Below, piece by piece: positions 34,788 through 44,400 of a stretch of DNA of 64,000 nt; the first letter of the stretch is position 1; each line of letters starts with the position of its first letter. Both the position numbers and the translations under genes were made by a program. Source of the stretch: CAZCEC01 sp964497615 (GTDB taxonomy: Bacteria > Chloroflexota > Anaerolineae > Anaerolineales > UBA6663); the NCBI GenBank assembly GCA_964497615.1, contig CAZCEC010000020.1, positions 32,221 to 96,220 of the forward strand. Reading direction: 5' to 3'. A model generated the notes under the pieces. The model was not told the origin of the DNA. It saw nothing but the letters and a program-made list of their open reading frames with translations, and searched no databases.

Positions 34788-36608
34788 TCATTGGCTGGCC
34801 GGCCAGGTCTCCCGCGCCCGCTGGGCAAAGTCGGCCAGGTCTGGGCGCTGTTGTGTGGTCCACCACCATGTGTACACTTCCATCTCGCCCGGCGCCTCCG
34901 GGATCAGCCCCAGCAGGTCCGCGGCGGCGTCTACCTGGCCCAGCCACACCAGGTTGTAGGCCAGGGCCTTCGTAATCCCCCGGTGGCCCGCGTCGGCCCG
35001 CCGTGCCGCCTCCAGGTGCTCCACCGCGCTGGCGAAGTCGAGTTGTTCGCTGGCAATCAGTCCCAGGTAGTAATGGCTGGTCCGCTGGGCCGGCCTCAGC
35101 CTCAGCGCCTCCTCAAACAACCGCCCTGCCTCGGCCAATGCAGGCACGTACCCTTCGTTTCGCCAGGTGTTGGTGGGAAACCCCGCCAGCAGCACCCGGT
35201 TGGCTTTCAGCGCGCCTGCATTCGCCAGCCAGGCGGCGTGCCCGGCCGGGCTTAGCCCCACCGCCGCCACGGCCAGGCCCAGCAGCAGCACCGTCAACCA
35301 TCCCCGGCGGCCGAACCAGCTCCTCGCCGGGGCGCTCTCCGAAGCGGCCGGACGCAGGGCCAATCCAAACGGCATCAGCCACAGGACCGCCGCCCGGCTC
35401 GCCACCAGCGGCCCATCCACCAGGCCCAGCAAGCCCGCCACCGCGATGCCCGCCGCGCCTGCCCCCGCCAGCGCCGGCCAGCCCCCCGCTTCATCTTGGC
35501 GGCGCAGGGCCGCCCAGCCCCCCAAAACAAACACCCCCGCAAAGCTCACCGCGCCCGCCACGCCCTGCTCCGCCAGCACGTTCAAATAGGCGTTGTGGGC
35601 GTGCGTCAGGAACAGCGACGGGATGCCTAAGATGTGCGTCGCATACAGCCCCGGAAACGCCGCCAGCCCGCCCCCCGTGTAGGGCGTGTCTTGCGCCAGC
35701 CGCCACACCTGTCCCCACACTTCCAGGCGGCTCACCGCGCTGTTGGGTCCCGGCATGTACCCCAGCGCCGCCTCGATTAACCCCGGCCGCGCGATGGTCA
35801 CCACCACCGCCGTGGCCGCCCCCGCCAGCAGCCCAATCGTGAACACCTGTCGCGGATCGCGCCCCAGGGCTTGGCCTGCCTTCCGGGCGGCCTGCCAGCC
35901 CGCGGCCAGCCCCGCCGCTGCAAACACCGCCGCCGCCGACCCGCGCGACTCCGTCATCACCAATCCCAGCGTGATGGCGGCGGCCGCCACAATAGAAAAG
36001 GCCAGCCCCAGGCCGGCCCGCCGCCCACCTGCATCGCCCCCGCGCAGCCGCTGCAGCCGCCTCAGCCCTTGTGCCACTGGCAGCGGCAAGCCCAGCGCCA
36101 GAATGGTGGCGGCGACATTGGGGTGCGGATCATACCAGCTGAGCTGCGGCGCGTTTTGCTGCACCCACGCGCCCACCCGGCCGATGGCGGCGAACTTGGC
36201 CGGCTGGCCCAGCCAATCGTGCTGGGTGACAAAAAAAAGCGCGAACACCGCGCCGGCCAAGGCCGCCCCATCGCCGAACCGCCACGTGACCGCTGGTGAG
36301 CTGTTGACCAGGGCATAGAAAATGCCGATCGCCCCCAATAGCAGCCCGATGCGCGCCCCCGCCGCGGCCTCATCCATCGCCGGCCACACCGCCACCAGGC
36401 TGGCCACCAGATAGGCGGCCAGCGGCCAATCAATCGGCGTGCGCCGCGTCCACACCCCTAGCCGCAGCCGCCGCACCGCCCAGGCCGTCCCCCAGCCCAG
36501 CCCCGCGGCGATGCTGGGCGCCTCGGCGATCCGGTCCCCGAACGCCGTCCAGACTCCGGCCGCGGCCAGCGTCAACCCCCATTCCAAGATCGCCAGCCAC
36601 CTGCTCAC
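34788..36608 (-). CDS. O-antigen ligase/polymerase-like membrane protein with TPRs
   Basis: 606 residues. Ten or more hydrophobic helices over residues 1-460, with the periplasmic-loop pattern of the Wzy_C/WaaL family (ESRGSAAAVFAAAGLA, THAHNAYLNVLAEQG; the HxHNxYL-type motif is family-typical). A C-terminal soluble region from about 480 holds TPR-like helices (EALRLRPAQRTSHYYLGLIA, LDFASAVEHLEAARRADAG). The start is a GTG at 36606-36608 after GGCAGG. In this presumably LPS-free lineage the ligase would join the glycan to another surface acceptor or polymerise it (inference). Confidence 0.8.
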   Translation of the reverse strand: MSRWLAILEWGLTLAAAGVWTAFGDRIAEAPSIAAGLGWGTAWAVRRLRLGVWTRRTPIDWPLAAYLVASLVAVWPAMDEAAAGARIGLLLGAIGIFYALVNSSPAVTWRFGDGAALAGAVFALFFVTQHDWLGQPAKFAAIGRVGAWVQQNAPQLSWYDPHPNVAATILALGLPLPVAQGLRRLQRLRGGDAGGRRAGLGLAFSIVAAAAITLGLVMTESRGSAAAVFAAAGLAAGWQAARKAGQALGRDPRQVFTIGLLAGAATAVVVTIARPGLIEAALGYMPGPNSAVSRLEVWGQVWRLAQDTPYTGGGLAAFPGLYATHILGIPSLFLTHAHNAYLNVLAEQGVAGAVSFAGVFVLGGWAALRRQDEAGGWPALAGAGAAGIAVAGLLGLVDGPLVASRAAVLWLMPFGLALRPAASESAPARSWFGRRGWLTVLLLGLAVAAVGLSPAGHAAWLANAGALKANRVLLAGFPTNTWRNEGYVPALAEAGRLFEEALRLRPAQRTSHYYLGLIASEQLDFASAVEHLEAARRADAGHRGITKALAYNLVWLGQVDAAADLLGLIPEAPGEMEVYTWWWTTQQRPDLADFAQRARETWPASQ

Positions 36609-36791
36609 CAGCAGCCTGCCAGCCCGGCGCGGATTGTGCGCCCGGCGCGGAATAAGAGCCCGGCGCGGATTGTGCGCCCAGCATCAGCTGCGGCCGGTGC
36701 CCGCCCCAGCTTGGCTGTGAATTGCGCTTGCCAGCGCCAATGCGGCGCCGCGATTGTGGTCAAATGGGAAAATCGCCGCCGGGCCGCCCGC
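36609..36791. other. 183-base intergenic region with repeats
   Basis: Longest gap within the left cluster. It holds three 18-base tandem copies (36623-36676) and no clear terminator or promoter. A weak TTGACC exists on the minus strand without a matching -10. The ligase-like gene may have its own promoter here, but none is convincing. Confidence 0.5.
36623..36676. repeat. Three tandem 18-bp repeats
   Basis: Units at 36623-36640, 36641-36658 and 36659-36676. The first and third are identical (CCCGGCGCGGATTGTGCG); the middle one differs in the last seven bases (CCCGGCGCGGAATAAGAG). Located 15 bases upstream of the ligase-like start codon. Eighteen bases is six codons, but no gene in that frame is supported. 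Confidence 0.85.
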
Positions 36792-38576
36792 TCAGTCCTT
36801 CACCCAGCCCAGCGTTTGCAGCCCGATGTCTACCGCGCTCTTGAAGCCGGCCCAGGTGTTCATGGACTTGAGCATCGTGAAGATCGGGCCGGGCCGGAAC
36901 GCCCACTCCCGGAAGGCCCGCTTCTGCCACTTCAGCAGGTCCTCGGCCTTCAGGTTTTCGTAATCGAGCACCGTGGCCTGGTCCATATCCACCTCTTCCC
37001 AGTTGGTGCCCGATCGGAACCAGTTGTTCTCCACCACCTCGAAGAAGAACGGCGTGCCGGGGTAGGGGGCCGCCACGTGGAACAGCGCAATGTCCAGCGG
37101 CAGTTGCTTGGAGATCGCCATCGTCTCCTGGATCGTCTCCACCGTCTCGCCCGGCAGCCCGATAATGAAATAGCCCCAGTTCTTGATCCCGGCCTGCTTG
37201 GCCCACTTCAGCGCCTTGTGGGCCTGTTCCATCTTATAGCCCTTGTGCGCCTTCTTCAGAATCATCTCGTTCCCGCTCTCGATCCCCCACGAGATCAGGA
37301 TGCACCCCGCCCGGCCCATTAGCCGCAGCAGTTCCTCATCCACATAGTCCACCCGGCTGTTGGCTGTCCAGGTGACCTTCAGCCCCTCCTTAATGATCAG
37401 CCGGCACAGCTCCACCACCTGCTCCCGGTTCACCGTGAACAGGTCGGCGTACATGTGAATGTGGTGGACGCCCAGATCGTGCAGCATCCACATCTCCTCG
37501 ATCAGCTTCTCCGGTGATCGCAGCCGCACCGAGTTCTGATAGCTCACGTGCTTGATGCAGTACTTGCACCCGGCCGGGCAGCCGCGGCTGGTGACGATAA
37601 AGGTGTACGGCCCCTTGATCATCGGCATCCGGTACTTGTCCAGCGGCAGCAGATGGTGATAGGGCATGGGCAGGTCGTCCAGGCTCTTGAAGAACGGCCG
37701 GTCCCAATTCAGCGCCACCTCCCCGTTTCGCCGCCACCCCAGTCCCTTGATCGCCGTCAACTGCGCCGCGCTCGGCCACGGCCGCAGCGTCTCGGGCGGC
37801 AGGGTGGGCATCAGCGGAATGCCGCCCTCCTCGGCCGCCGCGCGCCGGCCGTTGCCGTAGCCATTGCCGCTGGGCGCAATCGCCGTCCATGCTGGCTGCC
37901 ACGCCGGGTCGGCCCCGGTCCACATCGGCCACATGATCTCGTGCCCGCGCGCCAGGTCGCCGCTCTGCGCATGCACCAATTGCCCCCCCTCATTCACCCG
38001 CCACCGCCCGCGCGCTGCCTCGAACGTGTCAATCAGCTCGCGCAGCGTCATCTCCGGCTCGCCGCGCAGCACAAAGTCCAGCGCCGGGAACTGCCGCAGC
38101 GTCTCGCGCGCCAGCGGCGTCACGTGCGTCCCAAACGCCATCGTCACCGCGTCCAGGCTCTTCGCCAGGAACACGCCGTACATGTCGTTGGTCAGGGTGG
38201 GGGCAGTCACCTGGGTCAAGTAGTAGTGCGGGCGGCGGTCGCGCAGGATCGCCTCGAACTGCGCCCAGTTCATCCGCTCCGCGATGGCGTCCACAATCTC
38301 CACCGAGTAGTCCGGCGCCAGCAGCGCCGCCATCTGCGCCAGGCTCACCTGCGGCCAGATCATGTTTTCCCGGCTGCGCCGGCCCACCCGGTGCTGGGTG
38401 CGGATCCAAATGCCCCCGTCCGGCGACGGCGGGTTCACCAGCAGCACGTCTGTCTTGTTCTCGCCGCTGCGCGCAATCGCGCGCTCGCGCACAATCGCAT
38501 CTGCGTCCGGAAAGCGCGCGGCCGGCAGCTTCACGATCCGCCGCGTCCCCAAGTTTTCGCGATGTTCCGCGGTCAT
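36792..38576 (-). CDS. B12-binding-domain radical SAM protein
   Basis: 594 residues. N-terminal region (about 40-190) resembles a cobalamin-binding domain (TDVLLVNPPSPDGGIWIRT, DYSVEIVDAIAE, FVLRGEPEMTLREL) without the DxHxxG His ligand, as is common in this group. The radical SAM core starts near 325: SRGCPAGCKYC gives the CxxxCxxC cluster site (Cys333, 337, 340), then GIESGNEMILKKAHKGY and NWGYFIIGLPGETVETIQET. Family members do methylations and difficult C-H chemistry, including on lipids and sugars. The substrate is unknown; the neighbours suggest a glycan or carrier-lipid modification (inference). Confidence 0.85.
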   Translation of the reverse strand: MTAEHRENLGTRRIVKLPAARFPDADAIVRERAIARSGENKTDVLLVNPPSPDGGIWIRTQHRVGRRSRENMIWPQVSLAQMAALLAPDYSVEIVDAIAERMNWAQFEAILRDRRPHYYLTQVTAPTLTNDMYGVFLAKSLDAVTMAFGTHVTPLARETLRQFPALDFVLRGEPEMTLRELIDTFEAARGRWRVNEGGQLVHAQSGDLARGHEIMWPMWTGADPAWQPAWTAIAPSGNGYGNGRRAAAEEGGIPLMPTLPPETLRPWPSAAQLTAIKGLGWRRNGEVALNWDRPFFKSLDDLPMPYHHLLPLDKYRMPMIKGPYTFIVTSRGCPAGCKYCIKHVSYQNSVRLRSPEKLIEEMWMLHDLGVHHIHMYADLFTVNREQVVELCRLIIKEGLKVTWTANSRVDYVDEELLRLMGRAGCILISWGIESGNEMILKKAHKGYKMEQAHKALKWAKQAGIKNWGYFIIGLPGETVETIQETMAISKQLPLDIALFHVAAPYPGTPFFFEVVENNWFRSGTNWEEVDMDQATVLDYENLKAEDLLKWQKRAFREWAFRPGPIFTMLKSMNTWAGFKSAVDIGLQTLGWVKD

Positions 38577-38589
38577 GCTTACCTTGTCC

Positions 38590-39894
38590 TCACCTATGTC
38601 CGCCCGACATGTCGTGCTGCGCCCGCATTTCCCGCTCCGACAACTCTTCCAGCGTGCGCATCACCACCCACGAGATCACCAATTGCAGCCCAACCAGCAT
38701 AAACAGCGCGCTGCCCACCAGGTACAGCCACAACCGGCTGATTTCCCAGCCCGTGAGACCCAGCGCCAGCGTTCCACCTGCCAGTATCATCCCGAATACG
38801 CCTACGGTCAATCCTAGCCATCCAAAGTGCCGGTCCAGCGGCGTTTTGAAGAGCGGCTTGCCAAACAGCCCCATCCGCACCGGCTGCTTGCGGAACAGCG
38901 CCACCAGGTAGTTGAACGTTGCCCCCAGGCTGAACACGCTCACCCCGCCCACCCCCAGCACCAGCGCCCCAAAGATGGCCGCCACGCTCCACGGAGTCAG
39001 CGTCGTCACCCCCCGCAGCCGGGCCGCGCCTAGCCCCAGCGCCACCAGCCCCGCCGCCCCCATGCCCGCCAGCCCCAGCGTCCCCAGGATGCGCACCGGG
39101 TTGTAGCTCAGCGCCGTCCACAGGATCGAAATCGTGTAACGCAGCCCGTCGCGCACCACGCTCAGCTTCGACCGGCCGATCCGCTCCCGGTAGGGGATGG
39201 GCACCTCCACCAGCCGCAGCCCCTCGTGGATCGCCCGCATGCTCATGATCGGCGTGAAGTTCAGCCCATTCGGCAGCGGATACAGCAGCGGCAGTTTCTC
39301 GCGCCGGATCACCCGCATCCCGCTGGCCGAGTCTCGCACCCGCTGGTCGCCCAGCAGCGTGATCAGCCCCGCGAACAGCACATTCCCCACCCGCCGCATC
39401 AGTGGCATCTCGCTCGCCGCCCCCGACATGCGCGACCCGATCACCACTTCCGCCCCGGCCAGCGCTGGGGCGCACAACTGCGGGAAATACTCCGGCGGAT
39501 ACGTCCCATCCGCATCCAGAAACGCGATCAGCTCCCCCTGCGCCTGGGCCAGCCCCGTCTTCAAGGCCGCGCCATACCCCCGGTTCACCGGATGCCGCAC
39601 CAGCCGCACCACGGCCCTGGCTTCGCCCGCGTCCGGAATTACGAACCGCTCCACCGCCGCGCCGGTCTCGTCGTGCGAACCGTCATCCACCACGATCACT
39701 TCCAGCCGCGTCACCCCCGCCGCCGCCAGCGCCGCCTGCTGGGCCAGCACCCGCTCCACAATGCCAGCAATCCCGGCCTCCTCATTCAGGGCCGGGATGA
39801 TCACCGACAAGCTCGCCCCCTGGCCCTCGGCCAGCGGCAGGTCTGCCCCGGTGCTTAGCGTTGCGATCGCCGTCTCAATCCTTCCCAGTTGCAT
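38590..39894 (-). CDS. Membrane GT2 (DPM1-like) with four C-terminal helices
   Basis: About 434 residues if the ATG at 39892-39894 is used, which overlaps the small upstream gene by 40 bases; later TTG/GTG starts would shorten the overlap. GT2 core: LSVIIPALNEEAGIAGIV, VIVVDDGSHDETGAAV, HPVNRGYGAALKTGLAQA, AFLDADGTYPPEYFPQL and VIGSRMSGAASEMPLMRR, the profile of polyprenyl-phosphate-mannose/glucose synthases. It is followed by four helices at about 265-290, 300-325, 350-375 and 385-410. Makes a lipid-linked sugar at the inner face (inference). Confidence 0.86.
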   Translation of the reverse strand: MQLGRIETAIATLSTGADLPLAEGQGASLSVIIPALNEEAGIAGIVERVLAQQAALAAAGVTRLEVIVVDDGSHDETGAAVERFVIPDAGEARAVVRLVRHPVNRGYGAALKTGLAQAQGELIAFLDADGTYPPEYFPQLCAPALAGAEVVIGSRMSGAASEMPLMRRVGNVLFAGLITLLGDQRVRDSASGMRVIRREKLPLLYPLPNGLNFTPIMSMRAIHEGLRLVEVPIPYRERIGRSKLSVVRDGLRYTISILWTALSYNPVRILGTLGLAGMGAAGLVALGLGAARLRGVTTLTPWSVAAIFGALVLGVGGVSVFSLGATFNYLVALFRKQPVRMGLFGKPLFKTPLDRHFGWLGLTVGVFGMILAGGTLALGLTGWEISRLWLYLVGSALFMLVGLQLVISWVVMRTLEELSEREMRAQHDMSGGHR

Positions 39895-40106
39895 TCCGCG
39901 TTGCCACACCGATACCGCCGCACATTCAGCCCCATCCCAAAGATATGATCCGCCAGATGCCGGCGCCGCCGGTGCCAGTCGTTCAGTCCGCAGCGCGGGC
40001 ACTCGCGCGCCGCCGGCAAGCGCCGCCGCAGCCGGATGTGCCCCGCCAGCCAAAGGGCCGCCAACCCTGCCGCCCCTGCCGCGCCCAGCAGCCATCCCTC
40101 CAGCAT
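39855..40106 (-). CDS. Small membrane protein with zinc-ribbon-like cysteines
   Basis: 83 residues. An N-terminal helix (LLGAAGAAGLAALWLAG) is followed by a basic stretch and four cysteines in CPRC ... CGNAEC spacing, with an HRRRRHLADHIF segment between them; this looks like a membrane-tethered zinc ribbon. The ATG at 40104-40106 overlaps the upstream acyltransferase stop as TGATG, which supports a real gene. Its 3' end overlaps the next GT2 by 40 bases. Function unknown; possibly an accessory to the GT2. Confidence 0.65.
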   Translation of the reverse strand: MLEGWLLGAAGAAGLAALWLAGHIRLRRRLPAARECPRCGLNDWHRRRRHLADHIFGMGLNVRRYRCGNAECNWEGLRRRSQR

Positions 40107-40870
40107 CAGAGATAGACCGCCCGCGACCGTCCTTCGCCCCCGTCTTCACTAATATTGCGCAGCACGCGCGCTGGCACGCCCCCCACCACCGTGTGCGCTG
40201 GCACGTCCTTGGTCACCACGGCGCCGGCGGCCACCACCGCCCCCCGCCCAATCCGCACCCCGTCGGTCACCACTGCCGCCGCTCCCAGCCACACATCGTC
40301 TTCCACCACAATCCCCTCCGCCGTGATGCCCTGCTCCACGAACGGCCGCGCCGGGTCGTCAAACACGTGGTTCACCGCGATCAACTGCGTCATCGGCGAG
40401 GTGTACACCCGGTCGCCAATCGTCACCCCGCCTTGGCCGCGGATCACCGTGTACTCGCCGATCAGGCTGTCCCGCCCAATGCGGATCCCGGCGTTGGGCA
40501 GCCCGCGGAAGTTGTACACGTGCAGAACCGCCCCGTGCATCACCAGCGTCCCCGCTCCAATCTCCACCCCGCCCGGGCAGGCATGGATATACACCCCCTC
40601 GTCCAGGTAGCTCCCGCGGCCCAGCCGCAGGTGGCTGGCGAACCGCAGCCGCACATTGCGCTCGATGGCCGCCATCCCGTCCATGCGCAGCATCAGCCGG
40701 TACACCACCGCCCGCAGCGCAATGCCGGCCAGGGTGGGCACCCAGCCCGCCAGCGCTTGCAGCGCCTGTTCCCAGGCGTAGCGCGCGGGCGTGGCCGCCT
40801 GCCGGCCCACGTACAGCCGGGCCTGCCCCAGGGCGCTTTGGTCGGTGTGTGGGTTGGACTGCGATGGCAT
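40106..40870 (-). CDS. Hexapeptide-repeat acyltransferase (left-handed beta-helix)
   Basis: About 254 residues from the ATG at 40868-40870; ATGs at 40888 and 40924 are possible but GGAAGGGCGGAGC precedes 40870. An N-terminal helical region is followed by many hexapeptide repeats (IGAGTLVMHGAVL, IGRDSLIGEYTVI, IGDRVYTSPMTQ, VEDDVWLGAAAVVTDGVRIG, VVAAGAVVTKDVPAHTVVGG), typical of WcaF/maltose-O-acetyltransferase-like trimers. The HVFDD His is a likely catalytic base. It O-acetylates a sugar (inference). This is the first gene of the leftward cluster. Confidence 0.87.
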   Translation of the reverse strand: MPSQSNPHTDQSALGQARLYVGRQAATPARYAWEQALQALAGWVPTLAGIALRAVVYRLMLRMDGMAAIERNVRLRFASHLRLGRGSYLDEGVYIHACPGGVEIGAGTLVMHGAVLHVYNFRGLPNAGIRIGRDSLIGEYTVIRGQGGVTIGDRVYTSPMTQLIAVNHVFDDPARPFVEQGITAEGIVVEDDVWLGAAAVVTDGVRIGRGAVVAAGAVVTKDVPAHTVVGGVPARVLRNISEDGGEGRSRAVYL

Positions 40871-41085
40871 GCTCCGCCCTTCCGACATGCGCACTGAGAC
40901 CTCAGTGGCGCATTGGGCTGGCAACTGCTCCCGCTGCCGCCCGGCAGCGCGGGGCAGGGGAGCCTATGCGATTGGGCCTGCCCGCTGGCGCCACGCACGG
41001 GCACGCCGCGACGCCGGTCCGCCCCCACGGCCAGGCGGTCCCGCGCCTCAATCTCTCTGCCTAAGCGGCGCGATTCACGAGTTAA

Positions 41086-41119
41086 CCTCGGGTGGGATGA
41101 GACCTGGCAACACCCGAGG
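41086..41119. promoter_or_regulatory. Perfect stem-loop in leader of leftward cluster
   Basis: CCTCGGGTG at 41086-41094 and CACCCGAGG at 41111-41119, 9-bp perfect stem with a 16-base loop, inside the predicted 5' leader of the glycan cluster. It could be an operator or an attenuating structure; no U-tract is present. Confidence 0.6.
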
Positions 41120-41250
41120 AGCGTGGGCTCGCAGGCCATCGTTCGCTGCGCGCCCCGAGTTGGGGATTGTGTTGTGCATCCGCGCGTGCAGCCTTCGCCA
41201 CACCCTGCCTGGCGGTCTCGCGCTCGTTGCTGTCCGACGCGCCGCCGCGA

Positions 41251-41279
41251 ATTGTCACCGAAGTCCCAACGACTGTCAA
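41251..41279 (-). promoter_or_regulatory. Promoter of leftward glycan cluster
   Basis: On the minus strand, TTGACA (41274-41279) is separated by exactly 17 bases from GACAAT (41251-41256), a -10 with 4/6 matches including A2 and T6. Transcription would start near 41244 and run about 375 bases before the first start codon. Confidence 0.55.
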
Positions 41280-41313
41280 CCCTGCGCTATTATACCCGCC
41301 CCCCTCGCCCGAT

Positions 41314-41342
41314 TCGCCAGCCGGCTGGCTTGCGTCTATAAT
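41314..41342 (+). promoter_or_regulatory. Candidate promoter for giant gene
   Basis: TATAAT at 41337-41342 with TCGCCA 17 bases upstream (weak -35). The predicted leader of about 137 bases ends with GAGGAG at 41471-41476, nine bases before the ATG. Confidence 0.5.
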
Positions 41343-41485
41343 GCCCGCCGTCGCCCTCACGGGCGGCGGGGGTTGGGCGTCTCTCATTATCTGTACGGCA
41401 ATGCTCAGGCATTGTTTGCGCGGGATAGCTCGTCTCGCCCTTTCGGCCGTTGGTATGGTCGCGTGCCGTTGAGGAGTCGTTTTCC

Positions 41486-44400
41486 ATGACCCGTTTTGTG
41501 CCCCGCCGCGCGCGTGCCGCGCGCGCGGATGATACCGTGCCGCCTCGCCGCGGCGTTCTCCGGCGTGTGGCTCGCCTGTGGAGCGGCGCCGACCGGCTCA
41601 CGGTCGAACTGGCGCTCCCTCTTGGTCCGCGCGGCTGGTCTGGCTGGGTGCTCGTTCCCCACCTCGGCCAGCCGGCCGCCCTCGATTCGCTCTTGCCAGC
41701 CCTGCGCGCCGCTGGCCTCGCCACCCTCAGCCTCAACCTGCTCGCCGGTGAATCGCACCCGTCCGCCCTCTTCGACGCGCCCCGCCTGGGCGCCCGCCTC
41801 GCCGCCGCCGCCCGCTGGCTCCTCAGCCAGCCAGAGGCCCGCGGCCAGCGCCTCGGCCTGCTCGCCGCTGGCCCCGCCGCCGCCGCCGCCCTCTGGGCCG
41901 CCGCCGATTTGGGACCTGCCGCCGCCGCCGTTGTCTCCCTGGCCGGCCGCGCCGACCTCGCCCTCAGTCGTCTGGCTGCGATCAGCGCGCCCGTCTTGCT
42001 CATTGCCAGCCGCGCCGACCGCCTCACCCTGGACCTCAACCGCCAGGCCGCCCAACGCCTCAATGCCCGCAGCCGCCTGGTCCTCGCCCCCAGCTTCCTT
42101 TATCAACGCCAGCGCCTGCGCGACCCCGGCGCGCTCGATAGCCTCCTTGCCGTGGAGTGGCTCGGCCAGCACGTCGCCGGCCTTAATCCAGCCGCCCTGC
42201 CGCGCCCGCCCATCACGCCCCTCCTGCCGCGCGCCCTCCAGCGCGGCGGGGCGGCCGCCGCCGCCACCGTGGCCGCCGTCGTGGCCGCCCTGGCCGGCCC
42301 CGCCCAGCCCGCTGAGGCCGCCGCCAGCCTGGACGTCACCGGCGGCGCCCTCACCTACACCGGCTCCGGCAGCAGCACATCGCTCATCGTCGGCCTGGAT
42401 GGGGGAAACTACATCTTCATCGATCCGGGCGAAGGGTCCATCTCCATCAGCGCCAATGCCGCGGCGGCGGGCTGTGCCAACATCGGCTTATCCTATTGGG
42501 CCGCCTGTCCCGACACGGCCGTCAACACCCTCTCCATCAACACCGGCGCTGGCAGCGACAACGTCGGCCTCGTCATTCGCGATGGTTTTGACGACACCAC
42601 CGTGGATGGGGGGGCCAATTCCGATGACCTCAGCATCGACGACACCAACACCAATTTCAACGACGCCAACACGTTGACGGGCAGCACCTTCACCCGCAGC
42701 TTCATCGACACCATCACCTATCAGAATTTCGAGACCCTGGCCGTCACGGCCGAGCCGGGCAACAACACCATCAACATCCAGGGGACCTCCATCCCCACCA
42801 CCTTCGACGGCCACGACGGCAGCGATACCTTCATCATTGGCTCGGGCAACTCCCTCGACGCCATCGACGGCGCGTTGGGCGTCATCGGCGGCTCCGGCAC
42901 CAATGCCCTGCGTGTGCTTGACAGCGCCAGCGGCAACGCCATGAACTTCAACGGCCTCACCGCCACGCGCAGCGGCATGGCCGGCCTCACCATTGGCAGC
43001 GGCATCGACTCCGTCTCCCTCGACTCCGGCAGCGGCAACGACTCCCTCCTGCCGGTCTTCTTCAACATCCCCGTCACCCTGCGCGGCGGCGGCGGCAACG
43101 ACACCATCTCCGGCGGCCCTGGTAATTCCAACGACTCCCTCGATGGCGGCTCCGGCTCGGCCGACCGCCTGGTCGCTTCCGGCGACGCGTTGTGGGACCT
43201 CGACAACACCCAGATCACCAGCTTTAACCACGGTTTCGACCTCCTGGTCGGCGGCACCTTTGAGCAGGCCAGCCTCACCGGCACCGGCGGCAACGACATC
43301 GTCTGGGCCGATGAATTCAACCAGGGCCCGGTCACCATCGTCGGCGGCAACGGGAATGATCAGCTCACCGGGACTCCCCTGGGCGACAGCATTCTCGGCG
43401 GCGACGGCGACGACACCCTGCGCGGCCTGGGCGGCAGCGATACCCTCAGCGGCGGCAACGACACCGATGAGCTTCGTGAAGACTACTATGTCACCGGCGA
43501 TGCCACGCTGACGAACACCTCCCTCAACACTACCTTCCTGGGCTCCGACGTTTTGTCCGGCATCAATGCCGCCTATCTCGTTGGCTGGGACGGCAGCAAC
43601 GATTACATGGACGCCTCGGCCTTCACCGCCGGCCCGGTCACCCTCTTGGGCTTCGGCGGCAACGATACCCTTTTGGGCGGCGGCGCGAACATTAACGATT
43701 CCCTCAACGGCGGCAGCGGCACCGACTGGGTCTTTGCCACCGCCAACACCGATTTCAACCTGTCCAACAGCCAGTTAGCCACGGCCAATGGCTCGCCGCT
43801 CGGCGACGACAGCCTGACCAGCATCGAGCGCGCCAGCCTGACCGGCGGCAGTTCCGCCAACAACCTCGATGCCAGCAGCTTCAGCGCGGGCGATGTGGTC
43901 CTCAATGGCGCTGGCAACAATGACGAGTTGGATGGCGGCCCTGGCGACGACACCCTCACCGGCGGCTTCGGCAACGACAACATCGACGGCAACGGCGGCA
44001 CCGACACGCTGGTGGAAACCGGCAACGGTGACTTCGACCTCGACTTCAATCACCTCGCCGGCGTCATGGGCAGCGACGAACTGACGGGCATCGAACGGGC
44101 CAGCCTCACCGGCGGCGCCGGCAACAACACCCTCGACGCCTCCGACTTCATTGCCGGCCCCGTCACCCTCGATGGCGCTGGCGGCAACGATACGCTCCAC
44201 GGCGGCTTCGCCGGCGACTCCCTCATCGGCGGCGCCGGCAGCGACCTGGTCTCCATCAACCGCGTCGCCTTCTTCACCCCCCAGGTCCTCGTCGTCTCCG
44301 ACACCCTCATGGCCGCCACCGGCCAGCTTCCAGATACCCTCTCCGGCATTGACCGGGCCCACCTCATCGGCGGTCTCTCGGATGATCTCCTCGACGCCTC

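Larger units (their letters stand above)
40871..41485. other. 615-base divergent intergenic region
   Basis: Separates the leftward cluster from the rightward giant gene. It contains a leftward promoter candidate (41251-41279), a rightward -10 (41337-41342), a perfect 9-bp stem-loop (41086-41094 with 41111-41119), and a small hairpin at 41399-41414. No open frame here is supported. Confidence 0.7.
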
